NCBI GenBank assembly: GCA_949318235.1
Contig: OX439129.1
Coordinates: 3,596,001-3,660,000, forward strand
DNA from: Ecdyonurus torrentis
Taxonomy: Eukaryota > Arthropoda > Insecta > Ephemeroptera > Heptageniidae
Length of the DNA stretch: 64,000 nt
Reading direction: 5' to 3'
Part shown: in pieces, positions 11,380-22,699 of the stretch
How the letters are laid out: every line of letters begins with the position of its first letter
How positions within the stretch are numbered: the first letter of the stretch is position 1
The notes under the pieces: generated by a model
The model's database searches: none
What the model was told of the DNA's origin: nothing
Seen by the model: only the letters and a program-made list of their open reading frames with translations
Translations under genes and position numbers: made by a program

Positions 11380-12608
11380 TGTAACCGGACGGCTACCGTA
11401 TGAGCGGTAATTAATATGAATTAATTAAATAGGACTTATATTTATTACGTGGGTGTTAATCAGAATGATTAATTTGATCAAAGATTTTTGAATTAAACTA
11501 AGTTTGTCAGGTTAGTATGAATCAAACACAATATATTTAGTGCGTACGTCATACACTAATTTTTATATTAATATTTTATCAAACCACACAAGACAAGACA
11601 AGAAAAACCACACGGATTAATTATTTATTATATTAATTTATGTATTAATAATGAAACACTCACTTTCTTATAAATTCTATTTTTTATAATTAGTAAGATT
11701 TAAAATTCCACACACTTAACAATATTGATTAGTATTATTACAATAATTCTCCCTATTTATTGATTATTTTTAGATTGGAGACTAAATATCATAGTATTGA
11801 TTTTTTTATATATTTTAATCCCCCCTTGGATATTTAGTATGAATACAAAGGCTATGTACTGGCTATTGTTTCTCCCAGTTTCCCCTGCTTACATTAATCT
11901 CAATGGAAAGTGAAAATATTGTAACTAGTTACCCTTATCAATAGCGTATATTAATTCTGCATAAAAGTTAATTCTAGAACTAATTTTTATAATAATTATA
12001 ATTAATATGGTTATTCTTAATATATTAAATTATATCCTAATATATTCATCTCTTATTATATAAAATTAATAAATTCAAATTTACGTTTTATTTAATCACT
12101 ATTATATAATTTATGATGTTCTTAAGAATATATTGTAAGATTATTATATCAAATACAAACAATTCGCACACTTATTATATTATAATTATATTTAAAAAGA
12201 CTAACTACGACACACTGATTAAAAATATTCCACACAATAAAATATAAATCTAATTTTAATTGACGCGTTGATAATTATTTTAAAATGACAGCCGCTATTT
12301 TAAAGGAAAGAGAGTAATTTTATATCGTAAGATATTCTGAAATCAGTTATATAAAATTCTTAATTATTTAGAATGCAAATTATTATTATTACCAATATTA
12401 TTCCCCAATTAATATTATAAAATTAATTAGTAAAACCTTCAAAATATGCAAGTATTAAATAAATTACTTACAATTTACGCATTGTATATGTAGCTCGAGA
12501 TCAAAACCCAACCTTTAGACTTAGCGTGTATAAGACGATGAAGTGACGCGGTTTGAACCTTCTACCCCGTATTTATAGCTATCCTGTTCGTATGCAACCC
12601 GTGTTACT
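11380..12608 (-). mobile_element. possible solo LTR
   Basis: On the plus strand the segment begins TGTAACCGG and ends GTTACT, and is bounded by TCCAG on the left and TCCGG on the right, which would fit a 5-bp TSD with one mismatch. On the minus strand TATAAATA occurs near 12572, suggesting minus orientation. The stretch does not align with the LTR at 34405-34873, whose similarity to the 12.6 kb region starts only at 12620. An alternative is that this is a divergent U3 of the gypsy 5' LTR. Confidence 0.35.
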
Positions 12609-12619
12609 TCCGGTTTTTT

Positions 12620-12890
12620 AAGAGCGGCTTGAGGTGTCACGCCGACACCTCACGCCTCACATGTGTTTTATTATCACAATTTATTCCAATTTCAATTAAT
12701 AAAATACAAGTTAAAAATAGTATATCCTTTTATTTAAAAGTGAATATCTCCAAACTATATAAATAGAATATTAGTGATCCAGAAGGACGAGACCGGCGGC
12801 AGAGCTAAGTGATTGCAGCGGAGTGGCTCCAAAACGGTGAATTCAAGAAACGTTTGTTAAAGCTATTCACCATCAAGGTGCAACGTTACA
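12620..12890 (+). repeat. R-U5 part of a gypsy 5' LTR
   Basis: This segment aligns closely with 34613-34873: both begin AAGAGCGGCTTGAGGTGTCA, share an AATAAAATA polyadenylation-like region and the GACCGGCGGCAGAGC word, and end CAACGTTACA. The 3' boundary is fixed by the primer-binding site that follows. The upstream (U3) boundary is unclear because sequence to the left differs from the other LTR. Confidence 0.7.
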
Positions 12891-12892
12891 AA

Positions 12893-12904
12893 TGGTGTCA
12901 GAAG
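12893..12904 (+). promoter_or_regulatory. primer-binding site of the gypsy element
   Basis: TGGTGTCAGAAG starts two bases after the LTR end (GTTACA). TGG-initial sequence at this position is the standard tRNA-primer site of LTR retrotransposons; this one resembles the complement of a tRNA-Leu 3' end (inferred). Confidence 0.65.
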
Positions 12905-13170
12905 CTAGTTACTCGAATCAATATGACTTTAAGTGAATAATTTCGAACATCTAAAGAACACTATCAATAAACTTTGAGTTTGTGCTACCAACTTTTCCAC
13001 ACTACCTTGACCAAAGAGATAGAAGGAACGGATAAAACGCTGCAGTTTTTGCCTTTACATAGAGACGTCTCTATACAGTGGACATACACGGTATCCTCAT
13101 TTCTTTTTACAATTTTAACATAAAATTGCACGACTAATAATAAATTTGGTAGCAGTATATCTAGTTTAAA

Positions 13171-14100
13171 ATGGCTTTCATTATATATAATGGTAAAGAA
13201 TATTCTCTCATTGATTTAGTATTAAAATTTGAAGAATAAGAAGGGAAAAATAAATCCCATGAATATGAAATTTCTGAATTAAAATCTTTAAATCAAAATC
13301 AAAAAGAACAAATAGATCAAATTAAAATAGAAACTACAACTATTGCTGAATTAAAAACAAGACTAACAGTTCTGCAAGAAAATTTTCAAAGATCTAAAAC
13401 TTCAGATAGTTCAAGAAAACTTATTCTCATTATACTATACCTAAATTTTCAGGAAAAGTTCAGGAAAATATTCATAATTTCTTCCAAAACTTGGAACAAG
13501 CTCAAGAATTAGGGGGAAGGGCTGTAAATAAAACTCTCTTAATTGCAAAGCAAATTCTTGATGGAGAAGCGCTGACTTTCGTGAGCAGCGACGTAAAAGC
13601 CAAAGAAGTAAAATGTTATAATGAATTCAAAAACTTCATGATTAATCGATTCAAATGTAAGAATACAACACGTTATTATAAAGAATTATTATCTGTAATT
13701 ACGATTCAATCGGAGGAATCAATTGAACAATTTGCCTATAGAATTAAATCAGTAAATGTATATACTTATGAGTTGACTGATAATAATGATAGAAATGAGG
13801 CAGTGAAGTTCGAAGCTGATCAGCGGGCGCTAGATAGTTTCCTGCATAGTCTAGGAGGAACAGTTCTAGGCGACCGCGTGCGTGGAGCATGTCCAGAGTC
13901 ATTTGATAGGGCTGTATCGACTGCAATTACATTCAATGAAGCAACAAAACGCGCAAAAATTGATAATTATCGATCTACAAATAATCAATATTTATCAAAT
14001 TCAAATTTGCCCCCACCACTCAATCAATTTGAAATTACTCTCCGTTCAAATAATTCATTCAATCGTAATTTCTCACCTCACTACAATGATTATCAGTAAC
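13171..14100 (+). pseudogene. gag: gypsy gag, broken
   Basis: The likely start is the ATG at 13171. The frame stops at 13237 and then continues as a Gln/Lys/Glu-rich, probable coiled-coil segment to about 13425. There the frame shifts into 'IPKFSGKVQENIHNFF', and from 13491 an open block of 202 residues carries a retrotransposon capsid-like domain ('NFMINRF', 'SIEQFAYRIKSV', 'FLHSLGG'). It ends in an Asn/Gln-rich tail at 14097. Beyond this, to about 14590, are Asn/Gln-rich frames with stops and 30-base repeats. Known role of the family: virion-like particle structural protein. The internal stop and frameshift show an inactive copy. Confidence 0.75.
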
Positions 14101-14589
14101 AAAAATTTATTGAAAATCAATATCGATCAGATTTTGCTGAAATTCAAAATTCTGAAGTAATTAATCATCAATATTTTACTCAAACTTCTAATCGCAAAAA
14201 AACGTCGATATCGTCAAAATTCAGATAATAATCAATATTATTTCAACTCTCAAAATTCATTCAATAATATCGATAATAATCAATCAGCTGGTTATTATGA
14301 CTTCGATCAGCATTAGTTAAATAGCTTTGATCAATATAGGGAAAATGTGCAAGATTTTACCTCTTGCAAACAACCACGTGATATGCAACCCCCTGAATAT
14401 TGTTGTGAAAATTCACAGCCAGAATATTATTGTGAGAATTCACAATAAGAATATTATTGCGAAAATTCGCAACAAGAAATTTATCATACATTAAATCCGA
14501 GCGATTCGCAACAAGAATTCTATCGCTTGCAAGACGTGGAGCCAAATTTTCTCCAGGGCGCCCCAAACTGCCATGGGTTGCGCCAACCC

Positions 14590-15250
14590 CTAAATTAGAT
14601 CAAAAATTGGTTCCAATTAGTAATAAAAACGTATATAATGTAAATAATCAATGCAATTTAATTTTAGAATGTAAAATAAATAATAATAATATGAGATTTT
14701 TAATCGATACAGCAGATGAAACTTCTGTAATATGAAATACTGTAGATACTAGTAACTTAATGAAAAATAATTTTAAATATTTGGTTTGGGGAACCAAAAA
14801 GTAAATTCATATGGCTTCAAGAACGTGAAAATGAACATTGACTATATTAATTATAAAATTGAGATGCACGTTGTTAAGCATGAGTGTTATGATTATGATA
14901 GTTTGTTAGGAATTGACTTTTTGCGTAAATACAGAGGCGTGATTAACATCGGTAAAAATGAGATTACACTACATGGACACACATTTCCATTAGTATCAAG
15001 TTACACTGATGATTCAAATTATGCTGAGGTTAAGGATTTGGGACGCCAATTGACTACTCCACCTCGGTATACTCCACTTAAAACTACAGCACCCCTTAAA
15101 ATTTCTCCAGGAAACGCAAAAATAAATTTCTTTCAAGTTTCTCATAAACAAGCATTAGAATTTAGAAATAATTTCTATGTCGTAGAGCCACTTGAAGTTA
15201 ATCAGCCTCTTGATGAAAAAAGAATTTATATTGCACGTACTATATCATAA
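14590..15250 (+). pseudogene. gypsy protease region, inactive
   Basis: The frame contains 'MRFLIDTADETSVI', where retropepsins have D-T/S-G at the active site, so the Gly position is Ala. A stop follows immediately (14733). After a frame change near 14780 the protease C-terminal part continues ('LLGIDFLRKYRGVINIG'). Two lesions plus an altered active-site triad make this a dead protease. It lies between gag and the reverse transcriptase (RT) in the normal gypsy order. Confidence 0.7.
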
Positions 15251-15313
15251 TTAAATAAACAAGAATGTAATTCACATCATTGTACAAAAAATTGCATACA
15301 ATGCAAATATTTT

Positions 15314-16999
15314 GTGCCCGTGCAAATTTCTAATTTCAATACTTCTAATATAACAATAATCAAAGGTACGCTTATTGCTCGTATAATCGCAGTAACTCAA
15401 GAATATATTATGAGTGCGAATTGTCTCACGGCCGAGAGCAATACGGAGAATGCAACTCGACACGTTCATAACATACACTCAGAAAATGTAGACTACGAAG
15501 AAGAGTTAGAAATTAATGAAGAAATATTAAATGAAAAACTTCAACATTTACCACCTGAATTTAGAGAAGAATTTAAAGCTATGATATTAGATGATTTTCG
15601 TGACATATTCATAGAAAAGAAAATTAGGGAAGGTAATCATCTAGTAGAACATAATATTCGTTTAACTGAAGCTGTGCCCTATGCATTCTTAAATATTCAA
15701 GATTCATTATCTAATTTATCAAAATGTAAATATTTTACAACTGTAGATTGAAAAGACTCGCTTGCTGAAAATAGTAAAAAATTCACTGCTTTTACTGTAC
15801 CTTCAGGTAAATATGCAGGTACATACGAGTATATTTTTATGCCGCAAGATTTAAAAAATGCTTCAGCTAGTATGCAGCGATTTCTAGATAGGCTACTTCA
15901 TAATCTATCGCCTCTAATAGTACTATGTTACATAGATTATCTATGTGTATTTTCTAATACAATAGAAGAAAATATTGCTAGAACTCGTCAATTTTTAGAA
16001 CGACTACAATATGGCAACGTCACAGTAAACTTGAAAATATGTCAATTTGCAGTGCAAACAATTATTTTCCTAGGCTGCACAATAGAAAATAATAAAATAA
16101 CAGCAGATCCTAGACTTGTACAAAAAAGTCAAGATTTTCAAACACCACATGATATTCATGATGTAATGGCTTGGAATGGACTTTCAGGTTATTATAGAAT
16201 AATAATTCAAAATTATGCTGAAATAAATAAACCAATATCAGATATCTTAAAAAATCATAAAAATAATTTGAAGAAAACAGTAAATTTCACTCAAGAATGC
16301 ATAGATGCATTTTTAAAAATTAAAAAGATTATGACGTCATCATCTGTACTAGCTATACCAGATCCTAGAAAAGAATTTTGGCTTTGTTTTGATACAAGTG
16401 GCTGGGCAAGCGGCGCAGTCCTAGAACAGCTAGGTGAAGATGGAATTTATCATCCTTGTGCTTATGCATTTCGCAAACTTGCTCCTAGAGAACGATCTGA
16501 ATCAGCTGCAATTCGTGAAATGATAGGTTTTTGCTGGAGTTTAAAACACTTTAAATATTATTTGTATAGAAAATCACATTTTACAGTAGTCGTAGATAAT
16601 GCTGCATTAAAATATCTATTAACTATGAAAAATCCAAACAGAAAATTATTACGTATGGCACTTGAAATTTCAGATTATTGTTTCAGTGTAGTACATCGTG
16701 CAGGATTATCACATGGTAATGCCGATTCATTAAGTAGATTTGTAAATGTTGTGAAAGTATTTGATTTGGATGAATTGCAAAGTCATCAACAACGTGATCC
16801 AGAGTGTAAAATGTTAAGTAAAAAACCAAATTTTTTCAAACATGATGGCATACTATTTTACCAGTCAGGTAATGTTCCCAGAGCTGTACTTCCAAAATCA
16901 ATGCCTAACATAGTATTACAGCAACAACATGACTTTATTTTATCTGCACACTGTGGTAAACAATTTACACACAAGAAAATAGCATTTCAATATTATTAA
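15314..16999 (+). pseudogene. pol: gypsy RT and RNase H, broken
   Basis: The frame 15314-15751 covers the connector and part of the RT fingers, ending 'KYFTTVD' before a stop. The segment that normally carries the first RT motifs is missing between about 15680 and 15690. From 15839 an open block of 386 residues holds the palm with 'LCYIDYLCVFS', where the second catalytic Asp of the YxDD box is Tyr. It then has the thumb, an RNase H domain ('FDTSGWASGAVLEQ', 'EMIGFCWSLKHFKYYL', 'HGNADSLSR') and the start of the integrase zinc region. It stops at 16997. Deletion, stop codons and the altered catalytic site indicate an inactive relic. Confidence 0.8.
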
Positions 17000-17555
17000 C
17001 CCAATAAAAGAAGAGACGTAGATTTTTATTGTATGACATGTTCATCATGCGCAGCACGTCGTGAAACTGGCAAAAAAAAAATGAAACTCATAGAAATGCC
17101 ACAACCTTGTGAAGCATTTGAATTTGTAGGTATAGATATTACTCAACTTCCAGCTACTAGTGAATTTCAATATATTCTAACAATTGTTGATTTTTTCAGT
17201 CGTTTTCTTGTCATGATTCCCATGCTAGACAAAACTGCACAAACTGTAGCACGTAATTTCGTGAAACATTTTGCTCTTGTATATAATTGTTCTAAATATA
17301 TTTTTTCAGACTTAGGCAGACAGTTTGATTATTATTCTTTGAAATGTGTAAAAAACTTGATATTACAAAACTACGAACCACCCCTAAACACCCAGATTCT
17401 AATGGAAAAACGGAAGTTGTGTACATAACACAATACCGCATCATAGTTTAAACAAATATATCCCATATGAAGTTGTCTATGGTAAGAAAATGCGTACTCC
17501 ATTTAGTTTAATTCAAGATGAACTGCCTGAAATTATCAATGAAGATGTTCAAAAT

Positions 17556-18582
17556 TGTAAAGCCCCAAAATTAAAACATATTTTTGAGTTCCAATATTAT
17601 TATTGTAATAATAATGTTCAATGCAGTAAGTGTTTAAAACTTAGCGCGCGAAAGCGGAGTAAGTCAAATCAACCAATAGCAAAGCATCGATAGGCGCTGC
17701 CAGCGACCACATGTTTGGTAATGTAAACAAAAGGTAAATTTATATAATCATGTTTAATTGGCAGAAAATATATGTAATTTAAGGGTATTAAATTGCAGTC
17801 ATATTAAGTAGCATTCAGTTTGTAAATGTAGAAGTTCTAGTTATAATTTGAACTCTATGGTTTGTAAAATAATTATAGTAAACATGCGTTTTGGTCGACG
17901 TTCAGTAAAATCACAAAAATAATTAAAGCAAACGTCAGTATTGGTCATCGTAAACAAGTCTATTGTATTTGGCAACCCCACTCTGTCCAGCAAGCGGAAA
18001 TTGCTGTGGACAAGCGTTGAAAAGTGGCTCTCGTTTCTGGAACTTGGACGGGAGTGGAGGCTGCCAAATGCGCTGCCCGGGCTGTTTTATGGCTGCCCAT
18101 GATGATGAGTGAGTGAAAGAGAGACGAGGTTTGGGAGAATAAACTGAGTAAGGTATTTGTATCAAATGTCTTTACATTCAAGTAAATATTCTTTAAGTAT
18201 AAATATCTAAAATCCAGTTATTGCTTTGGTTTACTATAAATTAAGTTACCATCTTGAAATATACATTGGCTCTGGAATTGTTTGATAGAATTGCATCCTG
18301 TTTTATATCTTGTGCATTAATGGAAAATATAATACATGTAAAATATAATAGTGTTTGTGTTTAAATGGTGTAAATGGTATATTTCCTATCTCTAAATTAA
18401 GTAAAGCAAAGTTAAGGGTTAAATTTCAGAAAGTAGTTTTATATACTGTAAGCCTAATAATAAAGGCAGGTTTAGCAGTATTTTATGTAACGTCGCCCAA
18501 CAACAGAGCTATTGTTAAATATTTAAACCCCTAGACAAAAGAAAGGGATAAGTGTGAAGTAATTTATCCCGGGGGCGTTACA
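17556..18582 (+). repeat. 5' LTR of the nested element
   Basis: Begins TGTAAAGCC and ends GTTACA; matched by 22700-23725. It contains a GC-richer core (about 17990-18125) with CGTTGAAAAGTGGCTCTCG and a short polyadenylation-like ATAAA tract. The short frames read from it on either strand recur in the other LTR and are not genes. Confidence 0.9.
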
Positions 18583-18585
18583 AAG

Positions 18586-18605
18586 TGGGGGCTCCTGGCC
18601 GGGAT
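18586..18605 (+). promoter_or_regulatory. primer-binding site of the nested element
   Basis: TGGGGGCTCCTGGCCGGGAT lies three bases after the LTR end. It resembles the tRNA-Pro-type sites (TGGGGGCTCG...) used by many retroelements, with a small internal difference, and supports plus-strand orientation. Confidence 0.7.
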
Positions 18606-18794
18606 ATTCCCTGAAATTAGCCCTTAAAATTTCAGTAAATTTGTGTAAAAATTTCAGTAAAATTCCAAGCACATTTCAAAGCCAATCAAGGTCGTACGGT
18701 ACAGTTCAAGTATAACCAAAGTCTGTCGTACATTGATGTCAGTTATTATGTGTAACTGGATATTACGTAAGTAGTACTGTACATTATTGTACGT

Positions 18795-19385
18795 AACTGA
18801 GGTCTCACAGTATAACTGGTGGTGGTAGGTTCGGGGTATCTTGTCTTCGGGAGGGAACTGCCTTGCAAAAGGGCTGTCACCAAAGACAAAGATACGGTAT
18901 AGTTGTGTTACTGCTTGGAAAAGCAAGGACACGTGGATCCTGAAAGATTGGATCGCAGTAGAACTGATTGGTTCCTGAGAAACTGTCTCACAGTATAACT
19001 GGTGGTTGTAGGTTCGGGGTATCTTGTCTTCGGGAGGGAACTGCCTTGCAAAATGGCTGTCATCAAAGACAAAGATACGGTAGTTGTGTTACTGCTTGGA
19101 AAAGCAATGACACGTGGATCCTGAAACTGGCTCACAGTATAACTGAAAGTGATGAGAAACTGGCTCACAGTATAACTGAAAGAGATGAGAAACTGGCTCA
19201 CAGTATAACTGAAAGTGATGAGAAACTGGCTCACAGTATAACTGAAAGTGATGAGAAACTGGCTCACAGTATAACTGATGTGGTGGTGGTAGTGTGTGAG
19301 TTCGTCTACGCGTGACGCCATATCTTGTCTTTGAGAGGGAATTGCCTGGGCCGGCTGTCATCAAGGATAAAGATACAGTGCTGAC
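18795..19385 (+). repeat. tandem repeats in the leader of the nested element
   Basis: A long unit is present twice (about 18800-18945 and 18985-19130) with a partial third copy (about 19318-19385): CTCACAGTATAACTGGTGGT, then GGGTATCTTGTCTTCGGGAG, then GTGTTACTGCTTGGAAAAGC. Between copies two and three, a unit of about 33 bases (GATGAGAAACTGGCTCACAG plus TATAACTGAAAGT) is repeated about five times (19125-19285). The unit is built from the start of the long repeat. Open frames on both strands are repeat by-products. Confidence 0.85.
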
Positions 19386-19500
19386 ACAGTAGTTGCGTTA
19401 CTTAAGCTACTCAGAGTGTAAGGTAAGCAAGGCCAAGCTTATACTTAATACTTGTTGTGTGTTGTCTCAAATAGGGGGGACGTATTGTAAAATACGTTTC

Positions 19501-20643
19501 ATGTATTGTGTGACCAGCAAAATGAAGTTGCCTGGCAAGTATCGGGTTGCTCGATACATTGCATCAGTGCAATCTAAACCCGAAGGCAATGAAAATTGTC
19601 TGACGGCACAAGTTGGTCCACAAAAAGTTGTTTCTGCTGGTACAGAAACAAAGTCAGTACAAATTAAGTTTAGTAAAATTAGAAGATGCTGGATATGTAG
19701 TAGTCCTCATCATTTGGTGAATGAGTGTGGAAGGTTACGTAAGTACAAGGCAGCGTACAAAGCAGCAAAACAAGAAGATCATAATATAACAAAACCTGAA
19801 GTGACATGTGCTAGCAATAGCATCAATGAAAAGAGAATCAAAAATATAAAAAATAGGTTGCGTTGGAGAAAGAATGGTAGAGGTAAAAAACTAAAAACTT
19901 GTTTTGCATCAGATACCATGAATCCAGCCCCTGTTCTTGTAAATATGACTGTACAAATAGATCCTGTTGTACTTGTTGATAAATGTATTGTTAATAAAAT
20001 TTCTGAAGTTCCAGAATCAGAGATTTTAAATGTGATTAGTCCTAATGTACAATCCCAACCTATGGGTGATAGTTATAGCTTAAAGAATAGTATTGTGTGT
20101 GTTGAACGCGAGCAGACAATACCAAGTGCTGAACGCATAATTTCACTACGCTGTGAGGTTGCTCCAGCAACTAGTCTGCACAGCGCTTGCAATCAAGGTT
20201 CAAAATTCAATACGCAGCAATGGTGGCATAAAAAGCAATGTAGAAGTAACTTCTTTTCTGCTCCGCCCCTGCAGGTATCTCTCTCAACATTGTAAGGTCG
20301 TTTGTTTCAAACAGAACAACATGTTTATGAGAGAAAACCAGAAAGTACAAATGTCAATGTTGGTGTACTAAAGAATCCTTGTTTACAGACTCCAACAGTA
20401 AATCTGACAACCACAGAATTCCCCGTGCGAGGAAAACTTGAGGAGCACGCGGTGACTGAAGTGCCACTATCAGTAAAAGGAGGTAGCAAGGAACGCAAAG
20501 TATCCACTGCAGACTTGGAGTGGGAGGATGAACCAATCAATGCCATGGCAACAATGAGTCAGGGTATGAGAAGTCGACTGAGGAGGTTGAAGCCACGAGC
20601 CAGGTGGAAACAAACAATGAGAATGTGTAGGAACTCAAGCTGA
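19501..20643 (+). CDS. gag-like zinc-knuckle protein of the nested element, interrupted by one in-frame stop
   Basis: The ATG at 19501 opens a frame to a TAA at 20293; the same frame then stays open to 20643. The protein is basic and carries one zinc knuckle of the CX2CX4HX4C type ('CWICSSPHHLVNEC', about 60 residues in), typical of retrotransposon Gag nucleocapsid. A Lys/Arg-rich segment ('KRIKNIKNRLRWRKNGRGKK') follows. The C-terminal part after the stop includes 'RLRRLKPRARWK'. I see no clear capsid domain. Position between primer-binding site and 3' LTR supports a Gag role. The stop may be a mutation, or a programmed readthrough site; nothing in the sequence decides this. Confidence 0.6.
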
Positions 20644-21382
20644 CAGTAGCTATAAACCTGAGGGTGACGTTAACCCTAGAACGTATAGACGTGGTTATTT
20701 CGACCGAACACCACTTTCAATGTAATTTCTTTAATAAAAAATTAATCGTTTTCTTTGGCATTTTTTGACTTTGTCAAGTATAATTTTTTCAATTTTTTTA
20801 AAAAAAAATTGATAATTTACGTTAATTAGGCGAATTTACATAAATTAATGAAAAATTTTCAACTTAGAACGGTGCTGAGTGGTCAAAAAGTCCACGTCAT
20901 AACACGTGTGAAAAGCAGCATAATATAAAGAGACAACGTACAGCGTGAGGGAGGAAGTCATCTAGAGGGGAGAAAAAGGTTTATGACTTTACCTCTCTTG
21001 AAGGATTTTAGACAACTTTTAGAAAATAAGGGAGAATTAGTTTTATGTATACTTTTTTATATTCAAAGGTTATAGTGTTAGGTTTTCTTAGCCTTGTATG
21101 TAAAAACATACATTTTGTATATAAAGTGTTTTGATTTTCAAAGTTATTGACCTTTATGGTTTTATATATTATATTGTTTTTTTTTTATAATTATTATAGA
21201 GATTCATTAGAAAAAAAATTATTCTTATAAAGAGGATTTATAAAACAAAGATAATTATAATATAAAAACCATGTAAATAATGGTGCGTTTGCAAAAAAAA
21301 ATAATATAATATTAATATTTTAGTAATTAATAGTATTATAATTTTTTTACACACTGCAATAAAATCAAAAAAATTCTTTTGC

Positions 21383-21385
<3 letters not shown>

Positions 21386-21412
<27 letters not shown>
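21386..21412. repeat. (GA)n microsatellite
   Basis: Short AG dinucleotide tract inside the piggyBac-like element. Confidence 0.9.
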
Positions 21413-21415
<3 letters not shown>

Positions 21416-21628
21416 ATTGCAACCAAAATTATCTAAACCAAAGTCTATTGCAATTATTTATTATATTCATAATACGGAAATATAATAATTTAATAAAAAA
21501 TACTTTCTTGTAGTATAATATTTTTTAAAAATTTAAATTGATATTTTTAAAAATTCAGGTAAATAGTAGATAGCAAGGGTAGTTATTTTACGCAACAAAA
21601 ATTGATTGAGATGATGGAGATAGAGATA

Positions 21629-21631
<3 letters not shown>

Positions 21632-21693
<62 letters not shown>
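21632..21693. repeat. (GA)n microsatellite
   Basis: Longer AG dinucleotide tract inside the piggyBac-like element. Confidence 0.95.
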
Positions 21694-21697
<4 letters not shown>

Positions 21698-22686
21698 TGT
21701 AAAAATAAAAATCTATTGAAAATCTTAGAATGACTTCAATCAGCTAGACAAGGATAATTTATTGCTTTTAACTCGTCACGGTTGCGGAAGTGAATCTCCC
21801 CTCTTGTTATTTTACCCAACCTCAAAATCTTTACCTGATGAAAAAAAAAATGTGTATAATTAAAAAGGTCGTTCATTTTTTCAAGTAACACTATATTAAA
21901 AATTAATTACTTTAAAATACGTTCACAATTTTTGGCATTAAATTACGAGTATTTAGAAAAAAGATTCAAATTTATAGCTCTATTATAACCAAAGATATAA
22001 TAATATATAAAACTTTGGTCTTTTTGACCACTTGCACCGTTCTTGTTACTATTTTTATCAAATCATTCTAGGGTTAAAATGATTGTAAAGTAACATATCT
22101 TTTGTGCCGCCATCCCATCAAGTTGTTTTGTTCTAAAGGCAGTACCAATTGTGTACATAGGTATTTGCTGAGGTTATGCTAATCATAAGTTGTTGTGTAT
22201 GTGTTGTAAAAATTTTCGTTGTTTGCAGAAGTTATGCTGATGGCATGTTGACGTGCGGTGCATGCGTGCGGCAGGTTAAATTGTAGCATCGCTTCCTAAA
22301 CAAAGGTCTGGTGCGAGGTCCAAATTACTGCAGGTGTTGGTGTCCTGCGGGGTTCCGGGGGTTCTGCGGGTTTGTGGTCGTTCCTGCAGGATGTGGGGAA
22401 TCCTGTAGAAGTGTGCGGGGACTCGCTGGACTCTTGGTGTCTTGCGGGGTGTTGATGGTGCTTTGGGGCCCAAGTAAAACAATAGATTTTTGATTGGGTG
22501 TTTAAAAAAAAAAAAAAAATCAAAAGTAATTACACACAGGGACTATATGCCTGGTGGTTGTAGTTGTTTTTAATGTGTTCATTACATGCTTATTTTTAAA
22601 TTTCACGTGTTATATGTATGTATTTTGTTGAGTTGGTCAGTCAGTCACGTATTGTGTATGTTTAAATTCATATTTTTCTGCAAATT

Positions 22687-22698
22687 AAAAGGGGGGAT
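22687..22698 (+). promoter_or_regulatory. polypurine tract of the nested element
   Basis: AAAAGGGGGGA directly precedes the 3' LTR start (TGTAAAG at 22700). This is the expected position and composition for the plus-strand priming site. Confidence 0.75.
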
Positions 22699-22699
22699 T

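Larger units (their letters stand above)
20674..22073. mobile_element. piggyBac-like non-autonomous element
   Basis: The 1.4 kb segment starts CCCTAGAACG and ends CATTCTAGGG and is flanked on both sides by TTAA (20670-20673, 22074-22077). That is the TTAA target plus CCCTAGAA-type end of piggyBac elements. A subterminal inverted pair (AGAACGGTGC followed by GTGGTCAAAAAG) lies near 20867 on the left and 22045 on the right. The interior is AT-rich with two (GA)n tracts and no transposase. It interrupts the 3' non-coding part of the nested LTR element. Confidence 0.82.

Noticed and set aside
17935..18181. Small minus-strand frames repeated at 23078-23324
   Set aside because: They lie within the two LTR copies and have no recognisable protein features.
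19125..19285. CRISPR-like short repeats of about 33 bases
   Set aside because: Directly abutting minisatellite units without spacers inside an LTR-element leader.
22276..22523. Pro/Thr-rich and Gly/Cys-rich small frames
   Set aside because: They come from a G-rich tract in the 3' non-coding part of the nested LTR element.
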